DNA of 64,000 bases, from contig CM056577.1 in the NCBI GenBank assembly GCA_029721435.1, positions 28,847,719 through 28,911,718 on the forward strand, in the 5' to 3' direction. This document shows, one piece after another, positions 36,671 through 46,081 of this stretch (positions are counted from its first letter, which is position 1; every line of letters begins with the position of its first letter). The DNA comes from Gymnothorax reevesii (taxonomy: Eukaryota; Chordata; Actinopteri; Anguilliformes; Muraenidae). The notes under the pieces were generated by a model. The model saw only the letters and a list, made by a program, of their open reading frames with translations, did not search any database and was not told the DNA's origin. The translations under genes were made by a program, and so were the position numbers.

Positions 36671-37317
36671 CAGGGTGCCTGACACAGTTGTACAGTACAG
36701 TATGTGCTCTTTCAAGCTGATAATACTAACCTTTTGTTTACTGTATCCTTTACATGTTAAGTTTTCATACCCTGTGGGCAAATCTGGCAACATTGCAAAC
36801 TGTTGCGTCACACTGACAACATCCTATTATCCAGAATGTGTTCATTCTGTTAAGCCAAAGAGCATAAAATTCTGACTTTAAGTCTTAAAATAAGACAAGT
36901 GTCGGCTGAGAGGGATGTTGTCTCCCCTTTTAGGTTTTTGCTGTCTGCACAGTATAACAGCGCAGAATGCATACAAGGTATTGAGTTTCTATATGTCAGT
37001 TATGAGATGGCTGACATATACAGTAGAAATATAAGTTATAAACCAAAAACCTGTTATCTGTAGCCAAACCATGAGAAGGCTTCTGAAATATTATCCCTTG
37101 TTAGTCTCTCTTAGCTCTGGGCTGATAGAGACATTTTCCACCTAAGATCTACTGGTATGAAATTTGATGTCACTTCAAATAGCTTCTCTGGTTTTTCCTC
37201 TGGCTGTGCGGTAATAATGGTACGGCCCGCTGCACGCGATATTGCACGTGCGCGCACGTGGGTTTGCAGGGCGCGTGGGAATGCAAATAAGGCATTTTGA
37301 GCCAATCACATTGCGTC
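36671..37317. repeat. ~650-bp direct repeat, copy 1
   Basis: Starts CAGGGTGCCTGACAC and ends CATTGCGTC. Matches 46423-47073 in the same orientation: about 98% over the last ~560 bp, noticeably less in the first ~90 bp. It contains a perfect 16-bp palindrome CACGTGCGCGCACGTG (37245-37260), an octamer ATGCAAAT (37281-37288) and CCAAT (37302-37306). No terminal inverted repeat, and no primer-binding site after the first copy, so it does not look like an LTR. Short open frames on the minus strand are not convincing genes. Confidence 0.85.
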
Positions 37318-37439
37318 TGATGATATTGACATCAGGATTATGTCAGGCTATACGTATTATCTGTATCAACTTTTTCAGTGAAATACAAATATTTGTTAAT
37401 TAAACTTTTCTTTAAATTAGCTTGAGGAATTTCAAATTT

Positions 37440-38190
37440 ACTTACTTTCATAATAACAAACTGCTTCTTAACAAAACCAAATCTTGCTGTGTGGTGTTTG
37501 GGACCTGACATAACCTCAATGCATGCAGTGAGCTGACTATTAAGTGCCTTGATGAATCACAACTAACAAACGTGGACACCTTTAAATACCTGGGTGTCTC
37601 GGTGGGTCAGGAATTATCCTTTAGATCACACATTGACTCTGTAATTAAAAAACGTTAACTGCAACCTAGGTCAATTGTACCGGTAAGCAAACGGTTCCAC
37701 CCTCCCAGTAAGGAAAAGAATAATCATGCAACTAGTACTACTAATTATAGATTATGCTGATCTTGTTTGTCAAAACACCTCTGATATCAACCTAAGTCTG
37801 TATTTCACTTTTAACAGCTGATGCAGATTCATCCTGCAATGCCCATATCGCACCCATCATTGTATCCTGTACGAAACATTTGACTGGCTGCCCCATAACG
37901 CGAGAAAGCAGTCTCACTGGTTACAGTTCATCTTTAAATCCATTTTTCGGACCTGTCCACTCTATCTTAAACAATACTTTGTTACATTCTCATCATCATA
38001 CTCACTTAGACAAACACAATGCCTCCTTTATTGTACCTAGAACCTCCAGAGTCATTGGGTGAAGAGCTTTTAAATTCAAAGCATCGTTAGACTGGAACAA
38101 CTTGCCTAACTCCCTTCGCTCCATATCTTCTTAACATATCTTTAAGACAAAGTTACTTAATTATCTTAAAACAAAATGCTTGCGCTTATA
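37440..38190 (+). mobile_element. Non-LTR retrotransposon remnant, RT C-terminal part (left piece)
   Basis: Translated plus-strand pieces show LLLNKTKSCCVVFG, VDTFKYLGVSVGQELSFRSH and, further on, YRTHHCILYETFDWL and HWLQFIFKSIFRTCPLYLKQ. This is the order seen downstream of the RT core in fish LINEs. Stops and frameshifts are frequent. The element continues at 46082 beyond the Harbinger insertion. The clade (L1/Tx1-like or other) is not resolved. Confidence 0.7.
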
Positions 38191-38520
38191 GGGCTGGATT
38201 TACTAAGATCCCAATTTGCGTGTACTAATTTGCGCGTGCAATCTAGAATTTTACGTGTGGGGCAGAACCGCGGTTTGCAGGTGATTTACTAAGAGTGATT
38301 GTGCAAATGGCAACAGGTGCAAACGTGTTGGACACACCCTATTTAAATGAGGGCTTTGCATGTTTCATGGTTTGCAGCATGGAGAGTTTGGAGAGAAGAA
38401 AGCGCAAAATGAAATTCGACCCTATGGAATTAGAGGTGTTGGTAGATGAAGCCAATGAACACGTCAATAAGCTACAGCAAAGAAATCTGACTGTCGCACA
38501 AAGGAACGCCATATGGGCGG

Positions 38521-38671
38521 TGTTATGGCCCCACCCACATTTAGACCTCTTTTTTTTACTTTTTGGGGACTTGCCCCAGACATGTCCAAGACATGTCTAA
38601 ACATAGCTCCAGTCTGAGCTCAATAAAAAAAAGGTAAATACTGCCATCCAGTGGCCTATATTCACATTACA
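38521..38671 (-). repeat. 3' LTR of the Gmr1-like element
   Basis: 151 bp, reading TGTAATG...CATAACA on the minus strand. It ends flush with the GCGG target duplication at 38517-38520. A weak purine tract (GGAATGGAGG) lies just inside, where the second-strand primer would be expected. It contains AATAAA-type sequence only in the opposite (plus) orientation. Confidence 0.9.
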
Positions 38672-38876
38672 CCTCCATTCCAAAAGGGAAAAATTTTGAC
38701 TCATAAAGGCAAAATTTTTCTTTTCAATACAAAATGGTTAAGTGAACACTTGTCTATATATACATATCATACAATATTCAAACACATGATATATATATAC
38801 ACATTCAAATACGGGATAAGCAATCAGCAATTACATTGTCTGTACCCTTCACATGCTTAATTTCCAAGTCAAACTC

Positions 38877-41800
38877 CTATAAAATCAAACTCCAATTCAA
38901 CAATCTCCGATTCTTGTTTTTCATCTTACTCAAAAACATTAACGGATTGTGGTCAGTGTACACAATCATTGGCTTTTGTCCTGTACAAACATAAACATCA
39001 AAGTGTTGTAAAGAAGGGACGAGAGCTAACAGTTCCTTCTCTATTGTGGAATAGTTTGTTTGGTGGCAATTAAACTTCCTGGAGAAGTATGCCACGGGAT
39101 GCTCAATGTCATCAGAGTCACTTCTCTGTAGGAGCACAGATCCACAAGCTTGGTCGCTAGCATCGACCGCGATGGAGAACGGTTTGTTGAAGTCAGGAGA
39201 TTTGAGCACGGGGAAGTGACACAGCAGAGACTTCAGACGATCGAAGGCTCTCTGGCATGCATCATCCCAAGTGAACTTTACGCCTTTCTTCTGTTGGTTA
39301 GTTAGACTGAGAGCAATCTCAGCAAAGTTCTTGCAGAACTTGCGGTAGTACCCGATCATTCCAAGGAAGCGGCGCAAAGCTTTTTTGTTGTCAGTAACTG
39401 GAAAATCCATGATGGCTTGGACTTTAGCATTTATGGGTGCCACCTTACCCTGGCCTATGACGTAGCCAAGATAGGTGACAGTAGCACAACCAAAGTAACT
39501 CTTGCTCAGGTTAACAGTCAGGTTAGCCTGGGTCAGGCGCTGGAACAACGTCTCTACATCTTTTAGATGTTCTTCCCAGGAGTCACTCCATGTGATCAGG
39601 TCATCGATGTACGCACCGGTGTGTGGCAATCCGGCGATTGTAGACTGTATCATCCTTTGGAACGTGGCTGGGGCATTTTTCATGCCAAAGGGTAGGACTT
39701 CATACTGGTACAATCCAGATGGTGTGGCAAAAGCAGAGATGCTCTTGGCCCTCTCAGTTAAAGGCACACACCAATAACCCTTCAATAAATCAATCTTGGT
39801 CAGAAAATTTGCTTGCCCTACTCTATCGATACAATCATCAATCCTAGGTATTGGAAACACATCAGTTCTAGTTACAGCATTGACTTTGCGATAATCTGTA
39901 CAGAATCTAGTACTTCCATCAGGTTTTGGAACTAGCACACAGGGTGAACTCCAATCTGAGTTGGAGGGTCTGATAATATCATGTTCTAACATGTACTCAA
40001 CCTCTTTCTCAGCAATCTTTCTCTTTTCAGGATTCATCCGGTACGGATGCTGTTTAATTGGTTTGGCATCACCAACATCTACATCATGAGAGGCTATAGA
40101 AACTCTCTTTGGAACATCAGGAAACAGATCCTCATATTTCTTGATCAACCTCTCAAACTGATCTCTCTGTGAGGGTTCTAAGTGCTGGAGTTTTACATCA
40201 AGATTTTGCAACACCTCAGAATTTGACAATTTACATGAAAGAACTTCAGCTTTAATTCTAGGTTCATCATCTTGAAACTCCCCCTCATCTTCACACGTTT
40301 TGACCATAGGAGAATCTGAAGTGACAGCAGCAACCCTAGCATTTCTGTCATGATAAGGCTTCAGCATGTTAATGTGACACAATTGTTTTGGTTTTCTCCT
40401 ATCTGGAGTCTTCACAATGTAATTGAGATCATTGAGTTTTATCAGAATTTCATAAGGACCATGAAATCTAGCCTGCAATGGATTGGACTGCAAGGGAAAC
40501 AACACAAGGACCTTGTCTCCTGGTTTAAACTCACGGCTTCTAGCTTTATGATCATACCAAGTTTTCATTTTTCCCTGACTTGATTTCAAGTTCTCTTTGG
40601 CTAGGTCACAAGCTGCATGCAATCTGTCCTTGAACTTGCTAACATAGTCTAACAGACTAATGTGCGGCTCTTCCTCTTGCCATTGTTCACTCAATAATAG
40701 CAAAGGTCCTCTCACTTCATGACCAAACACTAGCTCAAATGGACTGAATCCAGTAGACTCCTGCACTGCTTCTCTAGCTGCAAACAACAGCAAATGAACA
40801 CCTTCATCCCAGTCTTTCTCATGGTCATAACAATAAGTCCTCATCATTGTCTTGATAGTGGAATGAAACCGCTCTAAGGCACCCTGACTTTCTGGATGAT
40901 AGGCACTAGAAAGAATCTGCTTTGCACCTAGTTCATACACAACCTGCTGAAACAATCCTGAAGTGAAATTGCTACCTTGGTCTGACTGAATTTCCCTGGG
41001 AAGGCCAAACAACGTGAAGAACTTTATCAAAGCCTTTGAGATTGTAGTTGCCTTGATGTTACGTAGAGGTATGGCTTCGGGGAATCTGGTAGATGCACAC
41101 ATGATTATCAACAAGTACTGATTTCCAGATCTAGTCTTGGGTAATGGACCAACACAATCAACAATGACCTTAGAGAATGGCTCCCCAAATGCTGGGATAG
41201 GCTGCAATGGAGCTACAGGTGGGTCTAACTGGTGTTTTCCAACTACCTGACAAGTGTGACAGGTTTTGCAAAAGTTGGAAACGTCTTTCCGAAGCCCAGG
41301 CCAAAAGAAGTGTTTCATGATCTTATCAACAGTCTTGTTAACACCAAGATGACCTCCTAAAGGTAAACTATGAGCCATTGTTAAGATCTCATTCCTGTAG
41401 ACCTTCGGAACAACAATTTGCCTGACCACTGCCCAATCTGCATTGGCAGGGATATCAGGAGGGCGCCACTTCCGCATCAACACACCATCCTTGAAATAAT
41501 ACCCAACTGGAACTGCGTCTATTTCTTTATCAGGAAGAGCTCTCCTCTTTAGTACACAAATTTCAGGATCATTAGTTTGCTCCTCAATCAACCGCTTTCT
41601 GGACAGAGACAAGTCTCCAGACACATCAGAATCACCAGACCCATCCGGCTGGCTGAATAGAGAACTGATAAAAGTATCTGATAAGTCCTCAAACGGAGAA
41701 ACCATAGTAGGCCAATCAGAGTCATGAGGCAAACCACCTGAGTCCTGACTATTCAATGTGCTGGGCGGCACCACAACATCATCTTCTTTAGCCTTCTTGG

Positions 41801-42821
41801 CCATAGCACGAGTCACTGCGCAAGAAGGATACAGAGATGGGTCCTCATCCCCATCTTCAGTGCTCGGCTGTGAAGTAAGATGTACAGGGGGAACTACTTT
41901 GCCCCCAGCCAGGTCATTGCCTAGCAACAGAGAAACACCCTTTATAGTTAGACTTGACATAAGTCCCACCTTTACCTGTCCTGTAACTAAATCTGACTTC
42001 AAGAATATAGAGCGCAGGGGTACAGATACAGTCCTCCCTTCAATACCTTGTACAAGTATGAAATCCCCTGAAGCGGTCTCATCACGTAACTCCAAGGAGT
42101 CCATCAACAAAAGTGACTGAGAAGCTCCAGTATCCCTTTGGATATATATGGGGATAGGAGTAGTATGCTCATTCAGAGCCACAAATCCCTCTGACACAAA
42201 TGGAAGAAATTCCTCCCTCACGAAGTCAGCTGTATCAGGCTTTTTAGCCCCACAAGAAGCAGGCAATTTAGCAGATCGGTTATCTACTACAGGGGTTTCT
42301 AACCTTGTTTTCACAAAGGCATTTGGTTTGGTCTCCTTGTCTTTCTCTTTCTTAGCTTTAAGGATCCAACAGTTAGTTGTAACATGACTAGATTTCTTGC
42401 AATAACTGCAAACTACACCACTTTTGTCACTGTCAGCTTTCACACTTTGATCAGACCTGTTACTGGATTTCTGAGCACCATCACCAGATTTGTCTTTGTC
42501 TTTGGGTGAGGAATCTTGGGTATCACCGTAACCCTTTTTAGCAAATTCCACATAAGTCTGATTTTCAGATTTCTTCAGACCTCTGAATTTCTGTCGGTAA
42601 GCCTCTGGAACCAACTCATAAGCTCTCAAAATAACCTTTTTGACAACCTCATAATCAGAGGAATCATCTGCAGACAAAGCTGAATAGGCTTGTTGAGCTT
42701 TACCCTTGAGGACAGTTTGCAACATCAGAGGCCAGTGTTCCTTTGGCCACTGGCAACTCTTTGCTACCTTTTCAAAACACTGGAAATAGTTGTCTACGTC
42801 CTTTTCAGAAAATGGAGGCAC
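38877..42821 (-). CDS. Gag(C)-protease-integrase-RT-RNase H polyprotein, Gmr1 order
   Basis: 1,314 residues. Capsid-like region at 1-97; CCHC knuckle C138-C141-H146-C151; aspartic protease DTGAS at 230-234; integrase zinc finger (H484, H491, C521, C524); integrase core D555, D614, E650 (35 residues between the last two); GPY module near 788; RT with LPFGMKNAPATF (1043-1054) and catalytic YIDD (1071-1074); RNase H acidic residues D1220, E1261, D1290. Integrase therefore precedes RT. The capsid stretch jumps from a VEFA motif (~94) straight to an acidic linker, suggesting loss of the C-terminal capsid domain. The frame ends at TAG (38877-38879); the same frame continues with a sensible RNase H tail to a TGA at 38807..38805, so the TAG looks like a nonsense mutation. 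The true start probably lies upstream in gag. Confidence 0.9.
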   Translation of the reverse strand: MPPFSEKDVDNYFQCFEKVAKSCQWPKEHWPLMLQTVLKGKAQQAYSALSADDSSDYEVVKKVILRAYELVPEAYRQKFRGLKKSENQTYVEFAKKGYGDTQDSSPKDKDKSGDGAQKSSNRSDQSVKADSDKSGVVCSYCKKSSHVTTNCWILKAKKEKDKETKPNAFVKTRLETPVVDNRSAKLPASCGAKKPDTADFVREEFLPFVSEGFVALNEHTTPIPIYIQRDTGASQSLLLMDSLELRDETASGDFILVQGIEGRTVSVPLRSIFLKSDLVTGQVKVGLMSSLTIKGVSLLLGNDLAGGKVVPPVHLTSQPSTEDGDEDPSLYPSCAVTRAMAKKAKEDDVVVPPSTLNSQDSGGLPHDSDWPTMVSPFEDLSDTFISSLFSQPDGSGDSDVSGDLSLSRKRLIEEQTNDPEICVLKRRALPDKEIDAVPVGYYFKDGVLMRKWRPPDIPANADWAVVRQIVVPKVYRNEILTMAHSLPLGGHLGVNKTVDKIMKHFFWPGLRKDVSNFCKTCHTCQVVGKHQLDPPVAPLQPIPAFGEPFSKVIVDCVGPLPKTRSGNQYLLIIMCASTRFPEAIPLRNIKATTISKALIKFFTLFGLPREIQSDQGSNFTSGLFQQVVYELGAKQILSSAYHPESQGALERFHSTIKTMMRTYCYDHEKDWDEGVHLLLFAAREAVQESTGFSPFELVFGHEVRGPLLLLSEQWQEEEPHISLLDYVSKFKDRLHAACDLAKENLKSSQGKMKTWYDHKARSREFKPGDKVLVLFPLQSNPLQARFHGPYEILIKLNDLNYIVKTPDRRKPKQLCHINMLKPYHDRNARVAAVTSDSPMVKTCEDEGEFQDDEPRIKAEVLSCKLSNSEVLQNLDVKLQHLEPSQRDQFERLIKKYEDLFPDVPKRVSIASHDVDVGDAKPIKQHPYRMNPEKRKIAEKEVEYMLEHDIIRPSNSDWSSPCVLVPKPDGSTRFCTDYRKVNAVTRTDVFPIPRIDDCIDRVGQANFLTKIDLLKGYWCVPLTERAKSISAFATPSGLYQYEVLPFGMKNAPATFQRMIQSTIAGLPHTGAYIDDLITWSDSWEEHLKDVETLFQRLTQANLTVNLSKSYFGCATVTYLGYVIGQGKVAPINAKVQAIMDFPVTDNKKALRRFLGMIGYYRKFCKNFAEIALSLTNQQKKGVKFTWDDACQRAFDRLKSLLCHFPVLKSPDFNKPFSIAVDASDQACGSVLLQRSDSDDIEHPVAYFSRKFNCHQTNYSTIEKELLALVPSLQHFDVYVCTGQKPMIVYTDHNPLMFLSKMKNKNRRLLNWSLIL

Positions 42822-42883
42822 CAGTTTTACCTCCTGACTGGCACAAAATTTATTTTTAGTTTCAATTTTAATTTTTAGTTTCT

Positions 42884-43264
42884 TTAGTTTCTTTCTTCTC
42901 TATCCAACTTCTCTAATTCAAAATCTCTCTGTCTCTGTCTCTCTCTTTCTGCTCTTTCCTCTTTCTCCCTCTCAAATTCTCTTTGTTTTTCTTTTTCCTC
43001 CCTTTCAATCTCTAGCATTTTTAATTTAAGTTCCATCTCTATATTTGGATTTTCCACTGGAAACTGTTCCAGATCTCCTGGTGCAAACACATTTTCATCA
43101 ATGTAATATTCAACTATCTCTCTAGCCAGTCTTGCTTTTCGCATGGCTGGTTTTACCTCTGTCAGCTCTAAATGTCTGCAAATTTCTAGCAGTTCTGTCA
43201 TTTTAAAAGACTTCAAAACCTCAACGGTTGGTGATGCCAAGAAATCATCAATTGCTGTTGTCAA
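42884..43264 (-). CDS. Gag N-terminal part of the Gmr1-like element
   Basis: 126 codons. The N-terminus carries a helical segment around FKMTELLEICRHLELTEV (about residues 20-37). The C-terminal third (about 80-126) is strongly charged, rich in Glu, Arg and Lys, and likely coiled coil (EREEKEKQREFEREKEER region). It ends at a TAA; the -1 frame stays open past this point and leads into the long gag-pol frame at 42821. No canonical X-XXY-YYZ slippery heptamer precedes the stop, so I favour a single-base indel that split one gag frame over programmed frameshifting. Similar charged N-termini precede the capsid in fish gypsy-type gag proteins. Confidence 0.7.
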   Translation of the reverse strand: MTTAIDDFLASPTVEVLKSFKMTELLEICRHLELTEVKPAMRKARLAREIVEYYIDENVFAPGDLEQFPVENPNIEMELKLKMLEIEREEKEKQREFEREKEERAERERQRQRDFELEKLDREERN

Positions 43265-43349
43265 TATAATTATATAGGAAAATTCACAAAAACAATTTTA
43301 CAATCTGAAATGTTAGATTTTTAATAAATGACTCACAAAATGGTCTATC

Positions 43350-43369
43350 CCGGACCTTGAGCCCCCAAT
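43350..43369 (-). other. Putative primer-binding site of the LTR element
   Basis: Directly inside the 5' LTR, the minus strand begins (A)ATTGGGGGCTC. The nine bases TGGGGGCTC match the complement of the 3' end of vertebrate tRNA-Pro, the primer used by some gammaretroviruses. Three extra bases (AAG) follow, and then GTCCGGGAT continues the tRNA-Pro complement. The match is thus split, and the primer assignment is tentative. Confidence 0.5.
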
Positions 43370-43370
43370 T

Positions 43371-43520
43371 TGTTATGGCCCCACCCATATTTAGACCTCT
43401 TTTTTTTACTTTTCGGGGACTTGCCCCAGACATGTCCAAGACATGTCTAAACATAGCTCCAGTCTGAGCTCAATAAAAAAAGGTAAATACTGCCATCCAG
43501 TGGCCTATATTCACATTACA
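43371..43520 (-). repeat. 5' LTR of the Gmr1-like element
   Basis: 150 bp and about 98-99% identical to the other LTR by eye: C/T at the ACCCAYATTT position, T/C in the TTTTYGGGG position, and one A fewer in the A-run. Followed on the plus strand by GCGG, the second copy of the target duplication. Confidence 0.9.
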
Positions 43521-44587
43521 GCGGAAATCTGTAAAAAGTAAATGCTGTGGGTAAAACGATGCGAACCGTGAATGAAGTGAAAAGACGATATCAAGATATC
43601 CGAAGACGAACAAAAGAGAAATTGGCGTATAATAAAACATCTGCAAAGAAAACAGGTGGGGGCACAGTGGATGAGATGCCTCTGACCAGCATTGAGGAAC
43701 AGGTGCAGTTAACGTTCTGCGAGACGCAAGTCACTGGAATTGCCGGGTATGACACACTGGACCAAACAGCAGAACAAGGTAGGCGCACAATAATACTGTG
43801 TAAACACACTTTTTCTGAAAAGATATTTATTTAGTAAGTGAAAAATGAATGTTCCTCCTGTAGTTACATTTTGCTGTCCTTTAACTCAAATCCCAAACAA
43901 AAAACATTTATTTTTTACATGTAGAATCTTCAGCAGAAGTCCAGCCATCCACCTCAAATTCCCCCAGAGCAGCCACCACCCCTGCAGAGCCTCGAAAGGG
44001 TCCCGAGGACATTGATCTGGAGTTGCTGGAGGAGCAAAAGAAATTGTCTGCAGCCATTCAGACAATTGCACGGGAGATGCGAGCGGCGTCATCGTTGGCA
44101 CGGGCGGCAAGGCGCGATACTCAGTCCATTGCCACGCACTGCAGACAGATGGTCAGCGCAGTATCTGCCCTGACGATGGCCGTCAATTCTGTGGCAAGAG
44201 GGCTACGGGAAGGGATGCAGGCAATGACAGCCCTCAATCCAGGTGGAGAAGCGGGCCGACCGAGTCCCACAGCGACAGCTAGGCAGCCGGGCACCGGAGA
44301 GGGAGGGCTATATGATGAACTGCTTTTTTCTTTTTTCTACCATAAATGTTAAGACTATAGCCTAATACATTTTCTGACTGAAACAATGTGTCTTTAATAT
44401 GATTTTGCGGAACTTAACATAATTAGACGTGAATGAGTATTTCGTTTGATGTTTGGAATTCAGAAAGTGATTTCAGTTTTTTTTTTTTTTTTTCTCAAAT
44501 GTTGTTTTGCTTAACTTTGCAATGTTCTGCAGTTTGTTGGGTCACACTAGCCAGAGGGAACGGCATTGTATTGCAATCTACAACGCA

Positions 44588-45789
44588 TTATTGAATGAAA
44601 ATAGAAAAATGCAAACCAAACAGCTCACGAGAAGTGACTTCGAATGAGATTGCTGCGTGTCTGCATCCCTGCAGCATTGGGTTGCTCCATACAGGGGGAC
44701 AGGTCGGCGTTCTCCTCCGGCATGGCCTCATGCTCCAGCCTGTGTTCCCTTCCCGTAGCCCTCTTGCCACAGAATTGCTTGGCAATGTTATGTAGCATGC
44801 AGCAGGTCACTACAATCTGGGCCACTTTTTCTGGCCTGTACAGCAGTGCTCCACCAGTGCGATCCAAACAACGGAACCTGCTCTTCAGGATTCCGAAGGT
44901 GCGCTCCACAATATTCCGTGTACGGATATGGGCCTCGTATCTTATTTCTCCGGCAGTGGTCGGGTTGAGAACAGGTGTCAGGAGGAAGGGGTGTAGGGGG
45001 TATGCACTGTCACCTTAAACATATGAATCAATGTGAAACATGCTCTTTTTAATGAAATTTCGCTAAGGATTTTACGAATTGACTCTCCTACAAGCCAGGC
45101 ATCTCCAAACTCGCCATCTCGCAACTTGGAAAACAGAACGGTTTCTCAGAATAAAAGAATCATGTACTGACCCGGGATATTTTGCCACAACGTTGGAAAT
45201 GATGCCTTTGGCATCACAAACGCACTGCACATTCAATGAATGCATGTTTGCGATTTCTGTACACGTGCTCAGTGTCTGCGGGGGGCACAAGCTGCACATG
45301 GGTGCAGTCAATCGCCCCTATAACTCTAGGAAATCCAGCTACTGCAAAAAACCTTGTTTGTTCTCATTCAATAAGTGCCGAGTGCGTGGAAACCTAATGA
45401 ACTTGGCCATCCGGCGCGACATGGCATTTAGGACTTCAGACAGCACATCTGAAAAACGGTATTGGGAGATCCCAGCTGTAATAGCTACCGTACGCTGGAA
45501 TGACCCAGATGCAAAAAAATGCAAACTTGCAAGGAGTTTTGTCATTGCAGGTATTGCGTGACTCCTCGTGGCTGGCTCAAAATCCTGAGTTCCTCCAACA
45601 GCTCCAAAATGGCAGTGCTGGATAGGCGATATGTTTTAATGATTTTTTTTTTTCCTCGTTCATTCCAAAAACGTTCACACGAGGGTGAAAAATGCGTTCT
45701 CTGCGTCTCCTTTCATGATTTCGATGTCTCCTTCTTGCGACAATAACCGAAGCCATGTGTGCGCAATTACGCATACAAACCGTTTGCAC
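44588..45789 (-). pseudogene. HARBI1-type DDE transposase, degraded
   Basis: Read on the minus strand in several frames. N-terminus at 45789..45577 contains RRRRERIFHPRVNVFGM, typical of fish Harbinger transposases. 45545..45339 has ASGSFQRTVAITAGISQ, the helix-turn-helix hallmark. 45311..45072 has HSLNVQCVCDAKG and KYPGSVHDSFILRN (second catalytic Asp). 44909..44625 has ERTFGILKSRFRCLD (catalytic Glu) and CCMLHNIAK. Frameshifts separate these blocks, and an intron-like gap around 45017-45085 interrupts the GEFGDAWL...DSAYP motif. Probably inactive. Confidence 0.8.
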
Positions 45790-46081
45790 CTCCTCTTGAC
45801 ACGTGTTAAAATATAGACGCAGATTTTATTGGCAAAATTTCTTTCAGGTTTGATAAATCAATTTGCGCGTGCTAAATTAATATATTTACATTTTCTCCTC
45901 CCAACTCACACACAATTGCGTGTAAACGCCCCATATCGCATATTCATTGTGGCAGACGTACTAACTGGATGCAGACGTGCTATTTTGCACCTTTGAAAGA
46001 GGCAACCCTTACTGTGCACTGTTAGTAAATCAGTTTGTACATTTTGTTTTTATACACGCAAAGCTTTTGTAGATCCGGCCC

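Larger units (their letters stand above)
38521..43520 (-). mobile_element. Gmr1-like LTR retrotransposon (Ty3/gypsy sequence, copia-like domain order)
   Basis: A full-length 5,000-bp element on the minus strand, with TG...CA LTRs of 151 bp (38521-38671) and 150 bp (43371-43520). The target duplication is GCGG (38517-38520 and 43521-43524). The LTRs differ by two substitutions and one A-run length change. Internal order on the minus strand: gag, CCHC knuckle, protease, integrase, reverse transcriptase, RNase H. Most Ty3/gypsy elements carry integrase last; the Gmr1 group of deuterostomes carries it before RT. The element interrupts the Myb-like gene of a Harbinger transposon. It has a gag frameshift and a premature stop near the end of pol, so this copy looks non-autonomous though recently inserted. 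Confidence 0.9.
38374..44352 (+). pseudogene. Harbinger Myb-like DNA-binding protein gene, interrupted
   Basis: Exon part 38374-38520 starts MESLERRKRKMKFDPMELEV and contains a Myb/SANT-like helix region ending NAIW. The coding sequence resumes after the LTR insertion at 43525 with VNEVKRRYQDIRRRTKEKL and runs to a GT donor at 43779. An acceptor ending TACATGTAG at 43922 leads to a last exon (to 44352) with a Gln/Ala-rich helical region (EEQKKLSAAIQTIAREM). Defects: the 5-kb insertion, and a one-base loss in an A-run near 43535 that shifts the frame. In the family this protein helps carry the transposase to the nucleus and binds the element ends. Confidence 0.75.
38191..46081. mobile_element. 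PIF/Harbinger transposon with Myb-like and transposase genes, split by the LTR element
   Basis: Terminal inverted repeats GGGC(T/C)GGAT(T/C)TAC begin at 38191 and end at 46081, flanked by ATA and TTA, close to the three-base T-W-A target of Harbinger elements. Without the 5-kb LTR insertion it is about 2.9 kb. It has the two-gene layout of the superfamily: a Myb/SANT-like DNA-binding protein on the plus strand and a HARBI1-type transposase on the minus strand. Both genes are broken. It interrupts a LINE remnant whose two parts lie at 37440-38190 and 46082-46415. Confidence 0.85.

Noticed and set aside
41758..42387. Plus-strand frames of 79-120 codons inside the LTR element
   Set aside because: Antisense shadows of the gag-pol frame.
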